Below, piece by piece: positions 1 to 11,815 of a DNA stretch of 64,000 nt. The position numbers and the translations under genes are program-made. The notes under the pieces were generated by a model. It was not told where the DNA came from. It searched no databases and was given only the letters and a program-made list of their open reading frames with translations. The DNA comes from Fremontodendron californicum (taxonomy: Eukaryota; Streptophyta; Magnoliopsida; Malvales; Malvaceae), in NCBI GenBank assembly GCA_030761205.1, contig JAULJL010000002.1, forward strand, positions 16,967,010 through 17,031,009. Direction: 5' to 3'. How positions within the stretch are numbered: position 1 is the first letter of the stretch; each line of letters begins with the position of its first letter.

Positions 1-1329
1 AGCAGGAAACTTACCTTTTTCTTGAGTGCGTAATGAAGCTGTCAATGTGGACAAGGTGTTTTTGATCTCATTGATGTCCTGTGAAGTCCGGCTATTCACA
101 TTTGCTTGTGTTTGCATGAATGCTTGCAATGTCTCTTCCAAGGTTTGTACACGTGAAGGTTGATAGGAAAAAGTGTTGCCCGGCTTTTGAGATTGTGGTA
201 CCTGAACATGATTATTATTCCGCCAACTGAAGTTGGGATGATTTCTCCATTCAGGGTTATACGTTTCAGAGTAAGGAGAAGGAAAAGGCTTTTTAAATGT
301 GTTTATGGAATTTACTTGATCATGCAACGCTTCTTTAAGAATGGGAATGTTTGGACATTCAGAAGTGGGGTGTCCCATGATTTCACAAATTCCACAACTT
401 TCTTCATTTTTAACCGTTTTGACTTCTTTTACTTCTCTAAGTTCCATGGCTTCAATCTTTCTAGCCAAATTAGCTACTTTAGCTTTTATCTCATCTTCTT
501 GACTAAAATGATATTTACCTCTGTTAGAAAAAAGATTAGATCTATTGGAACTTTCAGAGGAATTATCTGTGTGCCAGGCTTGAGAGTTATCTGCCAAATG
601 GTCTAGGTAGTCAAAGGCTTCTTCAGGTTCTTTTTCTAGAAACTCACCGTTACACATTGTTTCAACAAATTGTTTAGTTTCGGGAGTTAAACTTTCATAA
701 AAGAAACTAATAAGACGCCATTTTTCAAAACCATGATGTGGACAAGAACTTAACAAATCTTTAAAACGCTCCCAGCACTGAAAAAATGCTTCATTTTGAT
801 TTTGATTGAAATTTTGAATCTGTCTTTTCAAAGCAGTAGTTTTATGTGCTGGGAAAAATTTCTTTAGAAACTCAGTTTGTAATTCTTGCCATGTGCCAAT
901 TGACCTTGGTTTTAAATTATGAAGCCAAATTTTTGCTTTATCTTTTAAAGAAAAAGGAAATAATTTTAGCTTGACAATTTCATTTGTACATTGTTGGTCA
1001 TTAAAGGTGACACATACATCTTCGAAGTCTTTTAGAAACGAGTAAGCACTTTTCGATTCTAACCCATGGAAATTTGGAAGCAAAGCTATCATACCTGGTT
1101 TAAAACGAAAGTTGTTTGCATTGAGAGGAAAAATAAAACAAGAGGGTGATGAGCTTCGAGTTGGTTGCAAGTAGTCACGCATGGTGCGTACTTGTCTGTT
1201 CTCATCTTCAGCATGAACACTTTCATTGTCAGCCATGGTAGGAGTTGTATTAGAAAGATTACCTGAAAAAGTTTCACAATAAAATCTAACTAAACGACGA
1301 GATCTAAAATCACGTCGCCAAACAAGCAT
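1..1329 (-). CDS. Athila-type gag polyprotein, N-terminal 443 codons (partial)
   Basis: Reading on the minus strand from the ATG at 1329, the frame appears open to the window edge, and it matches the gag of the complete element at 25707 downward. It holds the gag core (hydrophobic and aromatic segment with W-x-x-L spacing) and a CCHC zinc knuckle near 365-410 (C-x2-C-x4-H-x4-C). One visible in-frame difference from the other copy is a 9-bp insertion near 1206 that adds three residues close to the N-terminus. Gag forms the virus-like particle in the cytoplasm and packages element RNA. A second in-frame ATG about 30 codons in could be the real start. Confidence 0.75.
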   Translation of the reverse strand, partial: MLVWRRDFRSRRLVRFYCETFSGNLSNTTPTMADNESVHAEDENRQVRTMRDYLQPTRSSSPSCFIFPLNANNFRFKPGMIALLPNFHGLESKSAYSFLKDFEDVCVTFNDQQCTNEIVKLKLFPFSLKDKAKIWLHNLKPRSIGTWQELQTEFLKKFFPAHKTTALKRQIQNFNQNQNEAFFQCWERFKDLLSSCPHHGFEKWRLISFFYESLTPETKQFVETMCNGEFLEKEPEEAFDYLDHLADNSQAWHTDNSSESSNRSNLFSNRGKYHFSQEDEIKAKVANLARKIEAMELREVKEVKTVKNEESCGICEIMGHPTSECPNIPILKEALHDQVNSINTFKKPFPSPYSETYNPEWRNHPNFSWRNNNHVQVPQSQKPGNTFSYQPSRVQTLEETLQAFMQTQANVNSRTSQDINEIKNTLSTLTASLRTQEKGKFPA

Positions 1330-1522
1330 AAAACAAAGTTAATAAACAAAATTAGGCGGTATAACCAGCCAATAAAAATAAATATATACAAATTAGGCGG
1401 TATAACCAGCCAATAAAAATAAATATACTTATAAACTAGGCGGTATAACCAGCCAATAAAAATAAATATACTTATAAACTTATATACTTAGTATTGCTTC
1501 CCCGGCAACGGCGCCAAAAACT
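1330..1522 (-). promoter_or_regulatory. Retroelement leader: tRNA-Asp primer site and three hairpin repeats
   Basis: The plus strand at 1499-1516 reads TCCCCGGCAACGGCGCCA, the 3' end of plant tRNA-Asp, so the minus-strand element RNA carries the complementary primer-binding site six bases inside the LTR. A 16-base segment GGCGGTATAACCAGCC that can fold back on itself recurs three times (1355-1370, 1396-1411, 1439-1454) inside a roughly 42-bp tandem repeat between the primer site and gag. That is where RNA packaging or dimerisation signals usually lie, but this role is inferred. Confidence 0.8.
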
Positions 1523-3010
1523 TGATGGAAACTCAATTAAGAGTTGTAAACCCAAGTGCAGGTTATGTTCAAGTAATAAATTCTCGGGTGTCCGAGGTCG
1601 AACCACAGGGAAGAGTATTAATAAGTATAAGTTTATAAATATATAAGACAAAGAAAGTAAACAAGATATTAGGGAATCAACAAGAAAATAAGATAAACAA
1701 GATATTAGAGAACAAAATAAACAAAATAACATAAAAACAATTAAACAAGATATAAAAAACAATAAGAAATGATGTTGAGGTTAGAGAATCCACTCTTGGT
1801 GTTATGCTAAGATTAATCTTGTTTTATTACACAATTGAAATCCACACATAAGGGAGGTTCCAATCGGAAGGTTTAGCAATTCAGTCCAACGTCCATAGCA
1901 TATGATATTATGTTCATTTGGTGTCCTCAAAACTCATAAAAAGAGTCCAAGCATTCCTTATGCCAAGGTATATGTCTACAACAAATCAAGGTTATGAAAC
2001 CAAGCATTTACTGTGCCATTTTCATTGTCAATAATGAATCAAGATCTCTACTTTGCAAGTATGATTTTAAACCAAAAGAAAATATTATCTATACTAGTGT
2101 TTATAAATGATGATTCATTTTAGCTCATGTTTAAGAGACTAACCTTAGCATTTACCAAGAGCTTCACCTCATCACCTCAACAATATGATTAGCAACACAT
2201 ACTAGATATGAATAAAATGAAAAGAAATGTAAGAAGCATAAGTAAATAAAAAAGAAAACTAGAGAAAGGAAAGAAGAAGAGAACTTAGAGAATTTTACTA
2301 CAAAGGCTAATATCCTCCAATGTATAATGTATCCCAATACTCATCCAAGGCCCTCTATTTATACACATTTTGGAGGGCTAAATGACAAGAGACAAGCTTT
2401 ACAAATTTCAAAGGTAGGTATAATAGGTGGGTGCATTTTTCTAACAATTTTCGTCATATTGTATGACAATTCTGATCAGCCAGCTTGATGGTCGATTTTG
2501 TCAATGTTGGAGGCTCGATCTGATAAAATGGTCTTCTAGAAAAATATACCCCTATCAGTTACGGATCCATAGCCGTTGGAATCAGATCATTTGCGCACGT
2601 GGATCGGAAGATATGGTCAAAATACCAAAACGGTGCAGAACAGACGTCATTGCACATCAGCCAACTTGATGGTCGATTTCGCTAGGGAAAACGACTCCGT
2701 TTCAAGAAGTGTAAAACATGAAAAAGATAGATATGCCTCTTAGCTTTGCAGGGATACAAAGTTCAGCCTTATTGCTTCAGTGAAACTCGAGATATAGCTG
2801 ATATGGCAAAAGGTGTCGGAACTGGAACTGAACTGGATTTGCCCTTAATTCTAGTAATCTGAAATCACTCAAAGAAACTTGTGAAAAACACCAAATTACA
2901 TAAAAATATAAAAGATCATAAACACAATTAGACTAAACAATAATAACTCGTATTTGACACAAAACAATAATAAAACATAACTAAAAACTATATAATTATA
3001 CGAGTTATCA
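1523..3010 (-). repeat. 5' LTR of the Athila-type element (1488 bp)
   Basis: The repeat runs from TGATGGAAAC at 1523 to CGAGTTATCA at 3010 on the plus strand, so it begins TGATAACTCG and ends ATCA on the element's own strand. It is collinear with the LTRs at 17811-19260 and 25887-27360, with scattered differences. A short frame common to these LTRs is not protein-like and is not called a gene. Confidence 0.9.
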
Positions 3011-3250
3011 GCTTTTCTCATTTGATTTAATCTATCTTTTATTTTGCCTTCTTTGTTTATTAGTTTCTTTTATTTAATCTTTAATTAATTGTTTGAATAA
3101 GATTGAGTTGTCTAAATTTTAGTACTTAACGAATTTAGTGACAATTCCTCGTAGGATCGATACTCTACTCTTCATTATATTACTTGTTAACGATACGTGC
3201 ACTTGTGTGATTAAAATTAACAACAAAAACTAATTGATATAGTATTAAAC
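3011..3250. repeat. Probable old LTR remnant
   Basis: This stretch contains wording such as CCTCGTAGGATCGATACTC and CGTGCACTTGTG, which resembles the ends of Athila-type LTRs. It directly abuts the LTR at 3010, so the element may have inserted into an older relative. No second copy is in the window, so boundaries and orientation are unknown. Confidence 0.35.
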
Positions 3251-5229
3251 TATTTTTCTATTAACGAATAAATAAATATGTCTTAACAAAAAAAAAAATA
3301 ACTTAATATTTTAATACATGTAATCAATCAATTAATATGTATAGCATTAATTAAAGTTTGTAACAACAAAAAATTATGATATTTAAAATTAATTATTATT
3401 ATAATAATATATCAAATTTATTTTGTTTAATTATAAGATATTTAATTTTTATTTAAAAGATTTAAGCAGTATTTTAAAAATTGAATCGGACAAGTCGGTT
3501 CAATCGCGAACCGCTTATATATTCGGTTTATATAGTTACGTAAAATCGGAAAAAAATTAAAACCGGTCAAAAACTGAAATAACCGGATAGAACCGGTGGT
3601 CATCCAACCGGATGAAGCGGTTAATGCTCTTCAAGCTTGAAACTTTAAGCTTTTAGATTAAAAAAAAAAAGGTTCAAACTTTTAAAGCAAAATAGCAAAT
3701 TGACTAAGAAAAACTTTTAAAAGCCTAGAAATCTATAACAAAATTTTGGATGTAAATTATTTTTTTCATTTTAAAACTTAGCCCTTTAAGGGTTTTTTTC
3801 TTCTTCTCAACAGCAATATTCAAAAAGGCACACCACCCAGCCAAATCCCAACAACCTATCTTGTCTCGACACTCTGAGTTGAAGAGAATATAAGTCTCGA
3901 CACTCTAAGTTGAAGAATAAGAATAAAGCTGAATAAATGAATAAAGTTAAAGAAAACGAAGAAGAAAAGTAAGAGTTAGATGACAAGTCTTGAAAAGAAA
4001 AAATAAATTGATAAGTTATGTCTTGAAATTTGAAATTACAAAAAATCATAAAAATGAAAGTTTCGTGAAACGGTGAAATGAAAGTAAAAGAAGGTAATAT
4101 GGTACTTTGCATTTTTTTATATTATTAAAAAAGGAGTTATTAAGGTGTATTATAAACAAAATATATGTTAACCTTTTCTTTTTTTTTTTTTGAACCGTCC
4201 GGTTAAACTGGAAATTTCACTCTTACCAGTTTGCTTAACAAGTAAAAATAATTAATCTTAATATCAATAAATTACAAAAACTAATTACACTTAAAAGTAA
4301 AACTAATTGTATAAAAAGTATTACTAGTTCAGTATACCTCTAAATTATACTATAATTTACTAATAATAACTAATTTTATTTTTTAATAAATATTAGTAAA
4401 TCAATTAAATCAAAATTAAATTTCCTTTTACTTGTTTTCAATTTTAGAAATTGAAAAACATCTTTTATTTAATTATATTTTGTTTGGGATGTTGTAATAT
4501 ATCAACCTTTAAAAACAATATGTTTATTTATAAGATAATATTTTTATTTTCAATTAAATTTAATATTTTCACATGTTTGAAATACTAAGAAAAATATGAT
4601 TTAAAGCTAATTTTGTTAATAATGTTATTAATGTTTTATACAAAATATCAAGTTCAATCATATGATGAAATTATAATATTATGTTTTATATATTTGAATT
4701 AGTATTGTATTAAAATTTAAATTTAAATATAGAATAAGTATAATATTAAATTAATAATAATATTTGTTATTTTTGGTTAATTGTTGTAAATATAATAAAA
4801 ATAGTAATAAAAATCATTTGATATTCATATTTAATGTGTTTCAAATTCATTTCATTTCATAATTCAGTTTAAAATTTTTAATATTAATTAATTTTATTGA
4901 TAATACATTATTAATATTAATATAACAATTCTAAATAATAACATTTTCAAAGATTTAAAATTTTTATTTAAAAAAGTTTATCATTTATTTTATTTATTTT
5001 TATTTTAAATAAAATTATATAATTATAGTTTGAGTTTTTTCAAGTTATAATTCTAATTTTTACGAGTTTCGTATCGGATCGATCTTGGATTCAGATTGTA
5101 ACAGTTTCCAAGTCATGACGAGTTTGGTTCCTGTCATTTTCGAAAATTTTCAAGCTTCAATTTTTTCGAATTTGGATCTTTGAGTTATTTTAAGTCAATC
5201 CAAATCGGTTTAGGTTTGCTCATAGGTCA
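3251..5229. other. AT-rich intergenic DNA, no gene seen
   Basis: About 2 kb of very AT-rich sequence with poly-A and poly-T runs. A block near 3480-3630 and another near 4190-4220 are rich in CCGGTT/AACCGG words and could be two ends of a decayed MITE, but I found no target duplication. Open frames here are low-complexity and show no domain. Confidence 0.6.
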
Positions 5230-5237
5230 GTCGAACG

Positions 5238-5746
5238 TAAGGATGGCAATGGAGCGGGGCGGGGGCGAATATTGCCTTATCCACCTCCACCCCACTCTTG
5301 CATGGATGTTGGAAACATCCACATCCATAGATGTCGGTTACATCCATAACCGCTCCACGGTGCTCCACTCCGCTACACCTCAATTTATATTAATTATTTT
5401 TAACTTAATATTATAAAAAATTATGTTACAATTTATTTATGAACATAATTTTAGTCTATAAAAATCTTTAATATAATATATATAATACATATATACTAAA
5501 AAGTATAGATATAAAATATTAGTATATATATGATTTTAATATATATATCTAATATATATTAAAAATATAAGGAAAAATATAAAATATTTTAAAGGATAAA
5601 ATAGTAATTTCAAAAGTCGGGGCGAGGCGGAGTGGAACAAGCATTTACCAAAACCGCTCCGCTCCACCCCGCTCCAGAAAAAAACCTCTCCATTCGGAGC
5701 GGATCGGTGCGAAATCCATCAGTCGGATCGGGTTTTGCCATCCCTA
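5238..5746. mobile_element. hAT-type MITE, 509 bp, perfect 8-bp target duplication
   Basis: Ends are TAAGGATGGCAA at 5238 and TTGCCATCCCTA ending at 5746, imperfect inverted repeats. The flanks are a perfect 8-bp duplication GTCGAACG (5230-5237 and 5747-5754), diagnostic of hAT transposition. GC-rich subterminal blocks (GGGGCGG on the left, CCGCTCC on the right) are inverted relative to each other and enclose an AT-rich core. It has no coding capacity. Confidence 0.88.
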
Positions 5747-5754
5747 GTCGAACG

Positions 5755-7189
5755 GAGTATTGAATTCGGATCAGTTTTACCAACTCTATTCATTCCCTTT
5801 AGGGGAAGAGGGGAAAAAAAAAGCAGAAGCTGCAAAACTGAACCGAGGAAGAAAACTTATATCCATTGTATTTACAGACCCTGAACTAATATTAATGCAC
5901 TGTTTATTGGTGGCAGAGCTACAAAACATCTTCATCACCAACAAAGCAATTTTTTTTTTTTTTTCAGTTTTTACTAAAACCTACCAATTATAAATTTATA
6001 ATACTCAGTTAAAGCATTTGGAAAGTTTAGGTTGAAAGAAAGTGGTGGAATGATGTTGAAGGAAGGATCGAGGGAGCCATCATCGTGGATCATGCTTTTC
6101 TATAGCAATTGATCATTGTTGGTGCAAAGTTGAGCTAGTTCAATAACTATGATGGAAAGCTAGCTGGTTAGACATGATCCTAGAAAAGGGATTGAAATGA
6201 AGAATTCAAGTTCAATGGAAAAGATGAAGAAGTGGAGGACAGACTTAAAAAGGAAAATAAAGGAATTGAACGAAATTTGGAACTTTAATGGCTTGATTCA
6301 GAGTTTTATTCAAACTCTATTTGTCATTAATTGGCTGATTTTAGGATGACGGAAATGGCAGGAACTTTAAAATTTAAATGGTTTAAGTATAAAAAAGTGG
6401 AGATTTTTAATTTCACAAGCGCAATTTATATATTTTCGTAATTTTTTATAATACGATTTATAGATATTTGAGGACTTGATTATGATAAAACAATATGAAC
6501 TTGAATGATTATTTAATTTTAATTCAGGAGTTTTTTATATAGTTAAGCCAATTTAAATACCTTCTCTTTTTGCCATCCAGAAGGGATAGTATTTTGGGGC
6601 AATGTTTACACCTAAACTTTACAAGCTAATCAAAAGAAGTATATGTGGCAGGCGAGAATGATTTGGCAAGAAGGAGTGACATGGCATTTCAGCAAGTAAC
6701 CAGTGTTTGACAAGTTGCGGATTGAAGACATACCAACCACTACAAATTTCATGAAAGCATGGTAGATGACGTGGCATTTTTGGCGCAACAAGAAAATAGT
6801 TGTGGTAGCCAAATCAGCCATTTTGGCGCCTGATTAAACCAATAAGGGAGCTCCATGTGGCAAAAGAGATACAATAGCCGTTAGGGAGAAGATCGTTAGT
6901 AAATAAACAACCTAAAAACTAGCTAAAGATTAGCTAGGAGCAGCCAAGCGGTTGCTGATTAACAACTCTTAGCTTGTTATTGCTTGGGTTAAAATCGAAG
7001 GAGTGAGTTGCTAAGATGATCAACTACAAATAGAGATGGTCGCAAATTGATCAAGGATACACACACCTCAAACTCATCAACTACTCAATGTTGGATATCA
7101 ATAATTAATTTGGATATATAAATACGAAATACGTATATGAGTAGGTTATCGTAAGTAAATACACGGTGTATAATTTATGTACACAATTG
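5755..7189. other. Intergenic DNA with degraded LTR-like sequence
   Basis: The segment 6600-7080 has moderate GC, repeated GTGGCA and GACGTGGCA words and a promoter-like CTACAAATAGAG near 7022, in the style of a decayed LTR. No primer site or partner LTR was found. Open frames at 5760-5993 and 6630-6821 show no recognisable domain. Confidence 0.4.
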
Positions 7190-7194
7190 ATATC

Positions 7195-8222
7195 TGTAGA
7201 AGGAGAAAATTTGTAACCAATTACAAATAGCCACATGTCAATTGGAATTTCTTTAATTAAGAAATTTTCAATTAAATTATACATTACCATGTGAAATTGA
7301 TAATATCATATCATAATTAATTATTTTATAATTAATTAAATATGTACACATGGCTTGACCAATCAAATTGCAAGGATTCATGGGTTATCCAATCAAATTT
7401 CACCCATGTGTCATAATTACTTTACCTCTAATTAAATTAAATTAATTAAGAGATAAGTAATAAAGTTTTATCTCTAATTAAATTAAATTAATTAAGAGAT
7501 AAATAATAAAGTTTTATCTCTAATTAAATTAAATTAATTAAGAGATAAATAATAAAGTTTTATCTCTAATTAAATTAAATTAATTAAGAGATAAATAATG
7601 AAATTTTATCTCTAATTAGATTTAATTAATTAAGGGATAAATAATAAAGTTTTATCTCTAATTAAATTAAATTAATTAAGAGATAAATAAGAAGATATTA
7701 TCTCTAATTAAATTAAATTAATTAAGAGATAAATAAGGAGGACAAGTTCTTTTAAAACTCTCTTTAACCTGGCTAGCTACCACTATAAATAGAGACCTCC
7801 CCTTAACACAAATGGACAATTCACAAGCCTGAAGAGAAGAAAAAGATTTTGAAGACACAAATCCTCTCCAAAATCCCAAGAAGAATTCTCTGAAGAATTG
7901 AAGGAATTGAAGAAATTGAAGATATTCTGAAGAATGCTGTGCCTGTTCTTAAGAAAGCTGTTTTTTTTATCTTGTTTCATCAAAAGAAAGGAGATCATTC
8001 CCGTTTTTCAAGACCAAGTCTAGAAGACCCTTGACGCGGATCTCACCGATTCAAGATCAAGTCGCGAAGACCCTTGAATCAATGTTTTACTGAAGAAAAG
8101 AATCAAAGGATTTCTTTCTTTAAGAATATTCAGAGATTGTAACTTCAAAGTTTGATTAATAAAATTATTATTTGACTCCAAATTTTCCTTGTCACATTTT
8201 TGACTCGAAATTTGTGTGTACA
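7195..8222 (+). repeat. 5' LTR of the Tat element (1028 bp)
   Basis: Starts TGTAGAAGGAG and ends TGTGTACA. It contains a tandem array at about 7428-7740 and a candidate TATA box (CTATAAATAG, 7783-7792). The 3' copy is 44 bp longer, close to one 46-bp repeat unit, and differs at scattered positions, so this insertion is older than the nested Athila element. Confidence 0.93.
7428..7740. repeat. 46-bp tandem repeat array inside the 5' LTR
   Basis: About seven copies of a unit that reads TCTCTAATTAAATTAAATTA, then ATTAAGAGATAAATAATAAA, then GTTTTA. Each unit contains an imperfect inverted repeat (TCTCTAATTAA against TTAATTAAGAGA). The equivalent array in the 3' LTR (about 29528-29886) appears to hold about one more unit. 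It lies just upstream of the TATA box, so it sits in U3 and may affect transcription; that role is inferred. Confidence 0.85.
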
Positions 8223-8227
8223 AATTT

Positions 8228-8245
8228 TGGCACGCCCGGTGGGAC
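8228..8245 (+). promoter_or_regulatory. Primer-binding site of the Tat element
   Basis: TGGCACGCCCGGTGGGAC begins five bases after the 5' LTR. It starts with TGG, complementary to a tRNA CCA end, and is followed by a GC-rich run as expected. I could not assign the tRNA with confidence. Confidence 0.75.
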
Positions 8246-8295
8246 CATCTCTGCCTTTCATCTCTTTTCTTCAAAACTCAAGTTATTAAGTTGCA

Positions 8296-9818
8296 ATGGC
8301 TCTCAAGAAGAACCTTGCTAACAAACCAACTCTCAAGCCTGCTCGAGCTAATCCTGCAGTCAACCCCACTTCATCATCAAGCGTTGATATCCCCGCTCAT
8401 CCTTATGGCACTAGGAGGAAGACCAAAGCTCTTGCTGAATTGTATGAGCAAACTTTTCCGGTGCTCAATCAAAACCCTCTCTATGACACTTCTTCTCCAA
8501 TTCAAGACTTAGAAGAAGTTTCCGCTGGACAAGTTGATTCTCCTCGAGGATCAAGTGCAAGTCGCCAGTTAACATACAAAGAACAAGATAGCTACTCAAG
8601 CAACAGCCCTATTCCATCATCTACTCCAAAATCAAGTTCTGGAGTAATGGCTGTCATGACAACTGGCACCACGTCATTGGAAGAACAAGTTGCACTTCTG
8701 GCAAAATCTATTGAAATTCTTTCAGCAAGCATCAAAGAGAAGGATAACCAGATCGCTTCCATGATGGACAAGATTGTTGATCTCACTGGAAAAAGGAACG
8801 AAGCTTCAAACCAAAATTGGCAATCAATCTTTTAAGATGATGGTGAGAACTCTGGCAAGGAAGTTGCTAAGGATTCTGAAGAAAAGATCAATGAACTCGT
8901 CAGTACCAGTCAGCTCAAGGATCTTATCAAGGAGGCTATGAAAGATCAAGTTGAAAGCGTCACTCAACCTTTATATACATATGCAAAGCCATATTCTCAA
9001 AGGATCGATCGTCTGAGGATGCCTGGGAACTATCAACCCCCAAAGTTTCAGCAGTTCGATGGAAAAGGAAATCCACGCCAACATGTTGCACATTTCATGG
9101 AAACTTGCAATAATGCTGGCACCTATGGAGATCTCATGGTGAAGCAGTTCGTTCGCTCCTTGAAAAGCAACGCCTTTGATTGGTATACTGATCTTGAGCC
9201 TGGGACGATTGACAGCTGGGAACAACTTGAGCGTGAATTCCTTAATTGATTCTACAGCACTCGTCGCATAGTCAACATGATCGAACTCACAAGCTCACGT
9301 CAATGGAAGGATGAGCCAGTCATTGATTACATCCACAAATGGAGAAATATGAGCCTTAACTGCAAAGAAAAATTGTCTGAGTCTTCTGCCCTTGACATGT
9401 GCATCCAAGGCATGAATTGGGGCTTGCGTTACATTCTTCAAGGCATCAAGCCTAATACCTTTGAAGAATTAGCCACTCGTGCTCATGATATGGAGTTGAG
9501 TATGACAGCTGCTGGAAATCAAGAACCTCCGATGCAAGAGCAAAAGAAAGGTAAGGAAAAACAAGATACCTTCAAGGGGGCAAAACCTTTATCAACAAGG
9601 GAGAAAGCAAACAGTCCATGGCCGTGACTACCAAGCCTCTTAAGATATCTCCCAAGTCAAAACAATCTCAAGAGACGAAATCTTCTCCTATCCAAGACAA
9701 AGGTAAAGGCAAGATCACTTTGAAGGAGAGACAAGAAAAGAAGTATCATTTTCCTGATTCTGATGTTTCAAACATTCTTGAAGAACTTTTAAAGACTAAG
9801 CTGATTCAGTTACCATAA
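8296..9818 (+). pseudogene. Tat-type gag, broken
   Basis: The frame starts at ATG 8296 soon after the primer site and encodes a Ser/Pro-rich N-terminus, a short coiled-coil segment and then the retrotransposon gag core (about 9010-9500; motifs W-Y-T-D-L, W-E-Q-L-E-R-E-F and W-R-N-M-S). It is interrupted by stops at 8833 and 9247, and the frame shifts near 9610, with a further stop at 9816. The 9247 stop is a TGA where related gags have Arg, consistent with CGA to TGA. Gag would form the particle; this copy cannot make a full-length product. Confidence 0.85.
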
Positions 9819-11815
9819 ATGAAGCGACCTGAAGAAGCTGATAAAGTAGAAGACCCCAATTATTGCAAGTACCATCGCTTGATTAGCCATCCTCTGGAGA
9901 AGTGCTTTATCTTGAAGGATAAAATCATGCGACTCTATGAAGAGGGGAAAATCGAGTTTGAAGAAGAAACGGTGTCGTCAAATTTGGCATCAGTCAATAT
10001 GGTTTCTCAATCCAATTTGCTGGATAGAACCATAAAATTTGGCTCTTTTGATCCTATCATACTGGCTCCAAGTACAAGTATGATGGTGGATCTTCAGGGA
10101 AGTGGTGGCAACTATTTGCTTCAAAGACAAAATCAAGATTACGATGGTTGGACTCTAGTCACACGCCGAAAAAGCAAAAAGAAGAATCTTCCAAAACTTG
10201 TGAAAGTGCCTACAAGAGCTAAGATGATCAAACAACCATCTAAATCTCCAAAGCCCAAAGTGCCTCAAGAAACAAAAATGCCATCTCAGGGTAAAAATTC
10301 AGTAGGGAGAAAGTCAAGGAGGCCAATCACTTTAAACGAATTCATGCAAATTCAGCTTAGAGATGAAGATTTGGTTTTCATGACTTGTTACTATAACGGT
10401 GGCAATGAAGATAATGAAAACAACATTGACACAGTAGCATTTGAAGTCGTAGGATATGCTCGAGAACAGAAGATCAATAGAATCTTGATCGATGATGGTT
10501 CTACTGTCAACATACTCCCGTTGATGACAATGAAGGAATTGGGAGTTCCTTTGGATGAATTGATGCAAAGTCTCTTGATGATCCAAGGATTCAACCAAGG
10601 GGGACAAAGAGCTCTTGGAAAACTTAGACTTCAACTTTTCATTAGAGATATGGAGTCAAGTCCACTTTTCCATGTGATCGATGCCAAAACGACGTACAAC
10701 ATGTTGTTAGGTCGACCATGGATACATCAAAATGGTATAATCTCCTCACTCTGCACCAATGTCTCAAGTATTGTAGAAACAGTCAAGTCAAGACGATCAT
10801 TGCAGACGCTAAGCCATTTACTATAGCAGAAGCACATTTCGCAGATGCAAAGTTTTATCTAAAAGATACATTTATCGAAGAAGTAATGTCCAACCCGATG
10901 TAAGAATTAAAGCAAAAGGGAAAGAATTTGGCTTCTTCCACAGTTGGAGAAGATGAAATTGCTCAAGGTTTAAAGAATTTGACTCTTCCCCTCACTAACT
11001 TGGAAGAATCAAGAGGCCTTATACCTCCACTGAAAGGATTTGTTAGGCCAGTAGAAGAACCTCTTTGTGAACATCAGGATCTTCCTACTCATCGAGCCAA
11101 AGATTTTGATCCTAACGCTTATAGGTTGCTTGTCAAAGCTGGATATAAACAAGAGGATATTGCAAAATTGGCTCACGAGACAAAAGAGTCTAACAAAGAA
11201 AAGCCGCAAAGTTCATTCAAGATCCGACAGGTCTGGCAAAAGAAAATTGATCACATCGGAATTTCTAGAGAGGGGCTTGGATATTCTCCATTAAAATTAA
11301 GATTCATAAACAAACTTCGAGGTACATAAATGTGGAGGAAGTTCTCGAGGAGCAAGAAGATGCAGTGAAGCCACCAGGACTTTCAGTATTTGATCGCTTG
11401 GGAGCACGCTCAACACGATGTTCAGTGTTTGATCATTTGAGCATTCAATCATCACGAAGGTCAATTTTTGAATGAATGGGAGAAAAATGCAGTGAAGTTT
11501 CTGTAAGTAAACCAATTTCCATTCGGTCAAGGCTTGTAAGTCTGTACTCCGAAGAAATTAACTATGGCAGAAAAAGAAAATTTTCCACTTTAAAGGAATC
11601 AAGAGATTTTCACAGCAAAATTCCTTCTCGAATGAAAAGGCAAAGCGAATGGAAGGTAACTACTTGTGAAGTTTTAAAGGCTAGAAAGCACACAGTAGTT
11701 ATAACCAAATCGGTCTCATCCTCAAAGGAAGAAGAACTTGAAGAAACAGAAATCCTTACTTCTAACCATGTATCTGTAAAAGAAACTGGTGAAAAATCTC
11801 AAGACGAATAAGCCC
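9819..11815 (+). pseudogene. Tat-type Cys/His segment, aspartic protease and linker, broken
   Basis: Near 9860-9920 is the C-x2-H, H, C arrangement (CKYHRLISHPLEKC) that replaces the usual zinc knuckle in Tat elements. The protease follows at about 10430-10740, with ILIDDGSTVNI (active-site D-x-G variant) and MLLGRPW near its end. The frame shifts near 10745 and again before 11476. The stretch 10900-11815 is the charged linker between protease and RT. The product would cleave the gag-pol polyprotein; here it is dead. Confidence 0.8.

Larger units (their letters stand above)
1..3010 (-). mobile_element. Athila-type Ty3/gypsy retrotransposon, 5' part (cut by window start)
   Basis: Minus-strand element whose 5' LTR lies at the right (1523-3010), with primer site, leader and gag running left off the window. 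Its sequence is near-identical over long stretches to the complete element at 17811-27360, so the lineage assignment is shared: tRNA-Asp primer site, Athila-like gag, LTR starting TGATAACTCG on the minus strand. The 3' half, including any cargo, is outside the window, so the target duplication cannot be checked. The flank right of 3010 looks like an older LTR remnant, suggesting insertion into another retroelement. Confidence 0.9.

Noticed and set aside
160..606. 148-codon plus-strand frame, repeated at 24547-24993
   Set aside because: It is antisense to the gag frame on the minus strand in both Athila-type elements; its conservation just follows from element similarity, and it shows no domain.
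1499..1516. tRNA-Asp-like sequence (also at 25863-25880)
   Set aside because: Only the last 18 bases of a tRNA are present, next to an LTR; this is the primer-binding site, not a tRNA gene.
7428..7740. Tandem repeats as a CRISPR array
   Set aside because: Eukaryotic context, no unique spacers, no cas genes; the repeats are directly adjacent units inside an LTR.
8020..8274. Short frames on both strands around the Tat LTR end
   Set aside because: They overlap the LTR, primer site and gag leader; nothing supports translation.
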